This document shows, in pieces, positions 18,001-22,344 of a DNA stretch of 22,344 bases. The notes under the pieces are model-generated. The model was not told where the DNA came from and made no database searches. It saw nothing but the letters and a program-made list of their open reading frames with translations. The translations under genes and the position numbers were made by a program. The DNA is from Temnopleurus reevesii (Eukaryota > Echinodermata > Echinoidea > Temnopleuroida > Temnopleuridae): positions 3,561 through 25,904 of the forward strand of contig BQKZ01008308.1 of the NCBI GenBank assembly GCA_036244855.1. Reading direction: 5' to 3'. The first letter of the stretch is position 1; each line of letters opens with the position of its first letter.

Positions 18001-21000
18001 ACATGATTTGCTAGAGATTATTAATTTGTCTTGTAAGGTACACTGGTCAACAGGCAAATTTGTGATTGATTCCGCAAACATATTTTCTAGTTTACTAACT
18101 GAAGGTGTGTTGACGAAACTCTTTGGTAAGCACAGGAGTATATATCTGAAAGAAATTGCTCTAATGACCATAGGATGTTGCTAAGGACAAATGCCCTCTA
18201 GCAATCTAATTTGCATTCCTCTGATTATAAGCCTTGCAAACGATATGGGAATATGTTTTGTTTCAGGTAATCAGTGCAATAAGAAGAATCAGCCTCCATC
18301 GTAGAGGGCTCCCTTTGCTCTGTGGTAGCTCATTGAAGAACAAAGGAGTACAGCTATTGATGGATGCTGTCAATCATTATCTTCCATCTCCATCATTCAA
18401 CAAAGATCCTCTTGTGTAAGATGATCATTGATTATTTTCTAAACATTACATTCCCCTAATTGCTTTCTTTTTTGCATGATACAATGAAATTAAAGTCCAC
18501 ATAAATGGTTCACTGATCACTTTCTTCTGTGCAATTGCACAAAGTATTAGGTTCATTATGCCCAAAACATGAATCTCTTCAAAAATATTCATTGAAATTT
18601 CTTGAAATTCAATACGCATGAAATAAACAATATTTGTGGAACACATACTAATTTTTGAAGAATTACATCAGAGCACACAGTCGCTGTTAGTGTGATGGAC
18701 AATACAAAGCCGCGGAATTGCCCTTCTCGGGAAATACTTGAAAATATCGAAACAGGTAGTTATGTACAAAATATTGATATTTTGATAGATTATGACAAAA
18801 GAGTATGACTATTAAATCTATGCACACATGGGGTAGAGTATATCCATATAGTATCTGCGCTATATAAATTATCTAATTATTATTATTATTATTATTATTA
18901 TTATTTTCTGTTATGTTGATACATACTGGTTTTTACTGTATTGCATTTTCCATGCATGATTACATTGACGGTTATCATTTTTTAAAGGTTTTTGCCACAT
19001 GAATTTATATGGATGAATATGAGAGCTTTCTTAAATTGTGCAATTCAAGAGTTCATCCTATAAAACAAATCATACATCACCAGAAATCCAAGACCCTACC
19101 CTTCAACTCCTCTCCATCTCATATTGTCATAGATATATAGGTATTTAATAATTTAGGAGTTAAACTAATTATTCTTTTTCATCACATCATGACTTCGTTC
19201 ATTACAGGGAGTTTTATGGTAAGGATGCATGTGCTTATGCATTCAAAATCATCCATGACAAGCAGAGGGGACCGCTAGTCTTTCTACGAGTATACTCGGG
19301 AACTTTGAAACCTCAATCCTCCGTCTATAATGCCAGCAGAAATTGCACGTAAATACTCTTTGTTTAACTGTCTAAATGTAGAATAAATTAAGAAAGAGAT
19401 ATCCAATTTTATACTTATCAATCATCTCTATTTTTCAGGCCAGCAGTATTTTATTGTACATGTAGATTATAGTAGACTATAAAAACACAAGATGAAGATA
19501 CTTATAATCATAATTAATCAATATCTGTCCAGTCACCAGGAGGTCATTGGTTTGATTCTTACCTGAGTATGCCTGCAATTTTGTTGACAGCATCTTGTCA
19601 ATCAGTGTTCCTCCATGTAGGGATAAAGCAAGAATCATTTTAAGTGTTATCTACCCAATACAAAAATTCTTCATTTGATAAGATTATAAAACTGTGTTCA
19701 AACATAAGACCCAGGGTTTGAAGCCTGTATGAATTTGAAGCCGGCCTGGCCTTTATAGCCTCATATGCTAAGCCTTATAGTGTGAACAGGAATGATTACG
19801 AGCTGGTTTTAAGGGATAAGGGAACGATGTGTGAGTGGAATCGACTTGGTCATAACCTCTTCTTATGATCTGAGGCCCAGATCTTGACAAAACAAGACTG
19901 AAAGCTCCATGAATCAATTCTTTTTATGACTTCAAGCAAATTATTGTTAATTTGTTGTTTTAATAGGGAGAGAGTAAGCAGACTGTTGTATGTGTTAGCT
20001 GATGACTACCAGGAGGTGTCTAGTGTTACTGCAGGAAATATAGCCATAGCTGTCGGACTCAAACAGGTAAGAAATCTCATCAGTTTTTTTTACAAACATT
20101 TGTTGCAATTTTGTGGGCCCCCAACCGAGGAACTGAAAAGCAGAAAAAATATTGTACATAGGATTCTGACGGCAGGAAAAAAAGGGTCATCAGCTCAGCT
20201 TATGCACCTATGATATCTAATTTGGCGATCTTCTTATCTAAAATCTGAATTTTAAAAATCTTACTTTATGAGAACCAAACTATAATAGTATACAAAGAGA
20301 TGGGATTAGGAAAATTACCTTGTTACATCAAACAAGGTCTTGTTATATAAGTGCCCTTTCAAGGATAGTAAGGTGGTTTTTGCATTTCTATGTGAAAACT
20401 AAATTAAATCTGTTTAATGAAAACTATTGGATATTCTTATTTTCTAACAGACAGTGACTGGTGATACATTAGTAGCTTCTAAAGCAGCTTATAACATCGC
20501 AAAGAAGAAGCACTCCCGTCAGGCACCTCTCCTAGAGCCTGTCAAGGTTCCTGAACCAGTCTTCTTCTGTACGATAGAACCTCCTTCACAAGCCTATCAA
20601 GCAGGTGAGAATTCTTTTTCCGTTCCTTAACATCTTCTTACAAGTAACTCTCCTAGACAGGGACCTCAGAACGTCTTGAAAAGTGGAGGGCTGTATATTA
20701 CAATTTTTGCACACTCCTGTAGAGTTGCATACAGTTAATGAAAAGGGTGCAGGATGCATCCGCTCCCGGTTTTCTCTCCTAGAGCCTGTCAAGGTTCCTG
20801 AACCAGTCTTCTTCTGTACGATAGAACCTCCTTCACAAACATATCAAGCAGGTGAGAATTCTTTCTCTGTTCCCTAACATCTTTATATTACAAGTCACTA
20901 TCGTAGACATGGACTGCAGAACGTTTTGAAAAGTGGAGGGCTCTGTATTACAATTTTTGCACACTCCTGTAGGGGTTGCATGCAGTCACTGAAAAGGGTG

Positions 21001-21685
21001 GAGGATGCAGCCACCCCCAGTTCTGCAGTCCTTGCTAGATCCTTGAGCCTCTATATTCTTCTGTATGATGCAGCCTTTTTCCCAAGCCTATCAAGCAGGT
21101 GATACATCTTTCTTATTACTGAAACGTCTCTCTGTTTTAAACCATGGACCTGCTTTATTAAGCTTTGCCGAGAGATACGTACGACTCTACGACCGACAGT
21201 TGATCCATTCTCAAGTATGATTCAATAACAAGAGTAACAGTTGAGTGCAGGAACAGGTCACAAGTCATTTGTAGAATTGTGCGTAAACTTGATGAAACAC
21301 TTTGTTCTGAAATTGATGGTGTCTTCTATTGGGAAATGAATCCTCTAGCTATCAAAATGAATTTAAATTTATCAAGATATTTGCTTCCTGTTTTAACTTA
21401 CTCTTAATACATATGCAAGGAATGCCTGTGCATTGTTTTTGTTAGATAAAATTCGCTTTACCAGTGGTGGAACCATATTCTGACATTCATGTACAGGTAA
21501 CAGCTATTCTCAGTCACTGACAAGGGTGATTCTGACCTGTTAAATGGAGAACCAGCATTTTGTCATGCAATGAAAAATAAGACATAATTTTATCCTTTGT
21601 TTTAACAGATCTTGAGAAGGCCTTAGAATGTTTACACCGAGAGGATCCTAGTTTACAAGTGAAGACTGATCCAGATACTGGCCAG
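12027..21685 (+). CDS. GFM2: Mitochondrial elongation factor G2 / ribosome-releasing factor 2, 5' part, 13 exons, continues past the window
   Basis: Mitochondrial translational GTPase of the EF-G2/RRF2mt type. In this family it splits post-termination mitoribosomes with ribosome recycling factor, using GTP (family knowledge). Exons: 12027-12068, 12551-12611, 13069-13191, 13858-13983, 14461-14549, 15002-15151, 15910-16098, 16903-16983, 18267-18415, 19208-19348, 19967-20066, 20451-20604, 21609-21685. Together they give 1482 nt, 494 codons in one frame with GT-AG introns throughout. G-domain motifs: G1 AHIDAGKT 51-58, G2 RGIT 93-96, G3 DTPGH 115-119, G4 NKMD 169-172, G5 GSS 307-309. Domain II follows, with [19 protein letters not shown] near 350-368 and [13 protein letters not shown] near 405-417. 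Domain III begins near [13 protein letters not shown]2 rather than GFM1 is indicated by [10 protein letters not shown], the CTERVSRLL block and VFFCTIEPP. Roughly the last third (domains III-V) lies beyond the right edge. The exon 12/13 join is GCAG|AT, giving Asp. Confidence 0.97.
12128..12176. repeat. 15-bp inverted repeat in GFM2 intron 1
   Basis: AGCAGAGACTAAGTA (12128-12142) pairs with TACTCAGTCTCTGCT (12162-12176) with one mismatch across a 19-nt loop. It is 60 nt downstream of the exon 1 donor. It could be an RNA hairpin affecting splicing or an eroded transposon; no function is evident. Confidence 0.75.
12612..13068. other. GFM2 intron 2
   Basis: Mostly AT-rich, with a C/G-rich pocket at about 12815-12880 (CCTCCCCCTCGTTCGGGC, then GGTCGCTCCGCTCCCTC). 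The pocket looks like the end of a repeat, but I cannot name it. Overlapping frames here are chance. Confidence 0.4.
14881..14900. repeat. (CT)n microsatellite in GFM2 intron 5
   Basis: A run of about nine CT units lies about 100 nt upstream of the exon 6 acceptor at 15002. Nothing else is recognisable in this intron (14550-15001), nor in introns 3 and 4 (13192-13857 and 13984-14460). Confidence 0.85.
15520..15640 (+). mobile_element. SINE body fragment in GFM2 intron 6
   Basis: ATCAACTCAATCCAGGTGG, then GTGAGTACCTTGCAGGAA (15529-15565), then TTGGAAAGCTTGAGCGCC and GGTAATAATATGG match, with scattered changes, the body of the SINE at 17568-17862. Head and tail are missing. The remaining parts of introns 6 and 7 (15152-15909 and 16099-16902) show no other feature. 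Confidence 0.5.
17298..17385 (+). pseudogene. GFM2: Decayed duplicate of GFM2 exon 9 (copy 1)
   Basis: The acceptor context ATATGCTTTGTTTCAG and the following GTTATCAGTGCATTAAGAAG copy the real exon 9 boundary at 18267 (ATATGTTTTGTTTCAG, then GTAATCAGTGCAATAAGAAG). Later GGAAGCTCATTGAA matches GGTAGCTCATTGAA. The upstream intron words CCTGCAAA.TCTATGGAAATATG also match. The reading frame is dead: TAG occurs 12 codons in, plus indels. It is a tandem exon duplicate that lost function and now lies within intron 8. Confidence 0.85.
17568..17862 (+). mobile_element. tRNA-derived SINE, nearly full length
   Basis: The head carries RNA polymerase III promoter boxes: box A TGGTGTAGTGG (17578-17588) and box B GGTTCGAATCT (17622-17632), 33 nt apart. 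The body has TGCACTCAACCCAGATGAGG and a pair of GGCTGCC/GGGCTAAAGCC words. The tail is AAGCGCTATATAAAAGCC followed by ATTATTATTATC. CAATAT on both sides may be a short target duplication. It is inserted between two decayed copies of GFM2 exon 9. The best preserved of at least five relatives in the window, so the most useful reference copy. Confidence 0.88.
17907..17965 (+). pseudogene. GFM2: Possible second decayed duplicate of GFM2 exon 9 (copy 2)
   Basis: TTATTCAG followed by GTTATCAATGCAATAAAAGA resembles the exon 9 boundary for about 22 nt; beyond that similarity is weak. The frame stops at TGA after about 21 codons. The match is short, so it may be an older duplicate or partly chance. 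Confidence 0.4.
18835..18905 (+). mobile_element. SINE tail fragment with (ATT)n
   Basis: CTGCGCTATATAAATTATCT followed by about ten ATT units repeats the tail of the SINE at 17568-17862. Only the 3' end is preserved. It lies in GFM2 intron 9 (18416-19207), which shows nothing else. Confidence 0.7.
19349..19966. other. GFM2 intron 10
   Basis: AT-rich with no coding signal. GGTTTGATTCT at about 19549-19559 resembles a pol III box B, and the following 130 nt has a SINE-like look, but there is no box A and no match to the main SINE family here. Confidence 0.35.
20292..20360 (+). mobile_element. Truncated copy of the Tigger-like MITE
   Basis: ACAAAGAGATGGGATTAGGAAAA, then CTTGTTACATC and TCTTGTTATATAAGTGC match the right half of the element at 8528-8702 in the same orientation. 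Its terminal repeats are lost. It lies in GFM2 intron 11. Confidence 0.65.
20783..20851 (+). other. GFM2: Candidate alternative cassette exon of GFM2 (exon 12 duplicate, unit 2)
   Basis: In the second 247-bp unit, TTTTCTCTCCTAG (20770-20782) is a plausible pyrimidine tract plus acceptor, and GTGAGAAT follows 20851 as donor. The 69 nt between are open and begin and end in the phase of the exon 12/13 junction. Inclusion would insert 23 residues containing [18 protein letters not shown], repeating the start of domain III. The repeated segment includes a conserved strand, so an isoform with it might fold badly. Alternatively this is just a silent recent duplication; the same TCTCCTAGAG exists inside exon 12, so it was not created as a splice site. 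Confidence 0.35.
21020..21098 (+). pseudogene. GFM2: Decayed third copy of the GFM2 exon 12 end
   Basis: ATTCTTCTGTATGATGCAGC and CCAAGCCTATCAAGCAG followed by GTGATA preserve the exon end in frame (…[14 protein letters not shown]), but an in-frame TGA lies just upstream and no good acceptor is seen. Much more diverged than unit 2. Confidence 0.75.
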
Positions 21686-22344
21686 GTATGTATTGCTTTG
21701 TGATGATCACAAGTTACTTATTCAATCAAATAAACATTTAACAACTTTATGCATGTTATAAGTGAAATGAGACTTACATGACATTAAAACAGAGACCCCA
21801 ACTTTCCTGTTTTGGTGGCAAACCTCCTGCTCTCAGTCCATTTTCGCAAAGTCTTCTAGTCTCCATCAAGCTTGAGCTTGAATTTTTCCCACCTTACCAA
21901 TTGATGTCTTTTTTTTTTCTCTTGCTCAACGACTATTTTGACAGAAATAGAGCTGCATCAATGAATTTTACCCACTTTGTAAATTCTTGTTGCCAGTTCA
22001 AATTTAAGCCTAAGACAGTATTAAATATTTTATTAAAGAATTTTTATCCATTTTATTCATTAGCGAGTTGTTATTTTCACGTTTCAAATGATTACTGTAC
22101 ATATTTTCTATGGGCATTTTAATGAGTGAAAATCTTAGTGTATTCATGGTTGTGAAAATTGCGAAAATGAAACCCCAATAAAAATTTGAGCTAATTTAGT
22201 ACCATCAATTAAAAAAGGCAATGGTAAATGTATAATGAGGGTCTTGGAGCCATCCATTTTTTCCCAAAAATTAAAGATATATTCTGGTATTTGTTAAAAA
22301 AATAAAATAAATGTTCACAGAATCGCACAAAATGTGAGAAGAAT
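21686..22344. other. Start of GFM2 intron 13, to the window edge
   Basis: It begins with a GTATGT donor after exon 13 and has no acceptor followed by the expected GFM2 continuation (the CGMGELHIE block). A plus-strand frame at 21778-22122 is AT-rich with a low-complexity protein, and I regard it as chance. The next exon lies outside the window. Confidence 0.7.

Larger units (their letters stand above)
20512..21140 (+). repeat. Three tandem 247-bp units covering the 3' half of GFM2 exon 12
   Basis: The exon-end word ATCAAGCAG|GT recurs with its last exonic base at 20604, 20851 and 21098, exactly 247 nt apart each time. Unit 1 includes the real exon 12 end and its donor. Unit 2 is about 90% alike, through exon and intron (ACAATTTTTGCACACTCCTG is exact in units 1 and 2). 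Unit 3 is clearly more diverged. The left boundary is near 20512, within exon 12. Confidence 0.92.

Noticed and set aside
19540..19680. A second SINE family with box B-like GGTTTGATTCT
   Set aside because: No box A at the right spacing and no second copy in the window.
21778..22122. A 114-codon plus-strand frame at the right end
   Set aside because: The protein is Phe/Leu/Ser-rich as expected from T-rich DNA, and no splice-site or family signal supports it.
1..22344. CRISPR arrays, operons, bacterial-type promoters or phage genes
   Set aside because: The window is intron-split animal DNA; no regularly spaced repeats or polycistronic gene runs were seen.

Overview
The window is animal nuclear DNA. 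It is AT-rich, its genes are split by spliceosomal introns, and it is crowded with decayed transposons. Two conserved genes are arranged head to head. HAUS1 runs on the minus strand (coding 1525-10767, 8 exons, 280 aa, complete). GFM2 runs on the plus strand (coding from 12027, 13 exons visible, 494 codons, running off the right edge). Every exon join was checked by hand for GT/AG ends, phase and protein continuity. The tRNA-derived SINE family with a GCGCTATATAAA...(ATT)n tail, a (TTGAA)n-tailed LINE end, and protein sequences clearly metazoan but distant from vertebrates suggest a marine invertebrate deuterostome. An echinoderm is my best guess; this is inference from repeat style and is not proven.

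Layout. 1-1524: downstream of HAUS1, holding a LINE 3' end, an ATCT microsatellite and two degenerate SINEs in opposite orientation. 1525-10767: HAUS1. Its introns hold two fragments resembling the N-terminus of Crypton/QRICH1-type recombinase proteins, each beside a large palindrome; a TTAA-flanked fold-back element; an hAT-like MITE between direct repeats; a decayed inverted-repeat element; and a Tigger-like MITE. 10768-12026: shared intergenic region with a CpG-rich block (11811-11935) and one possible unassigned signal-peptide exon. 12027-21685: GFM2. Its introns contain decayed tandem copies of its own exons 9 and 12, a full-length SINE and SINE fragments. 21686-22344: the start of the next GFM2 intron.

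The two genes have unrelated jobs. HAUS1 is a coiled-coil subunit of the augmin complex, which nucleates microtubules from existing spindle microtubules. GFM2 is the mitochondrial EF-G-like GTPase that acts with ribosome recycling factor to split mitochondrial ribosomes. They share only the intergenic region, so co-regulation is possible but not shown. The most notable features are the palindrome-plus-Crypton-fragment pairs in HAUS1 intron 7, and the 247-bp triplication in GFM2, whose middle copy forms an open, phase-compatible candidate cassette exon.
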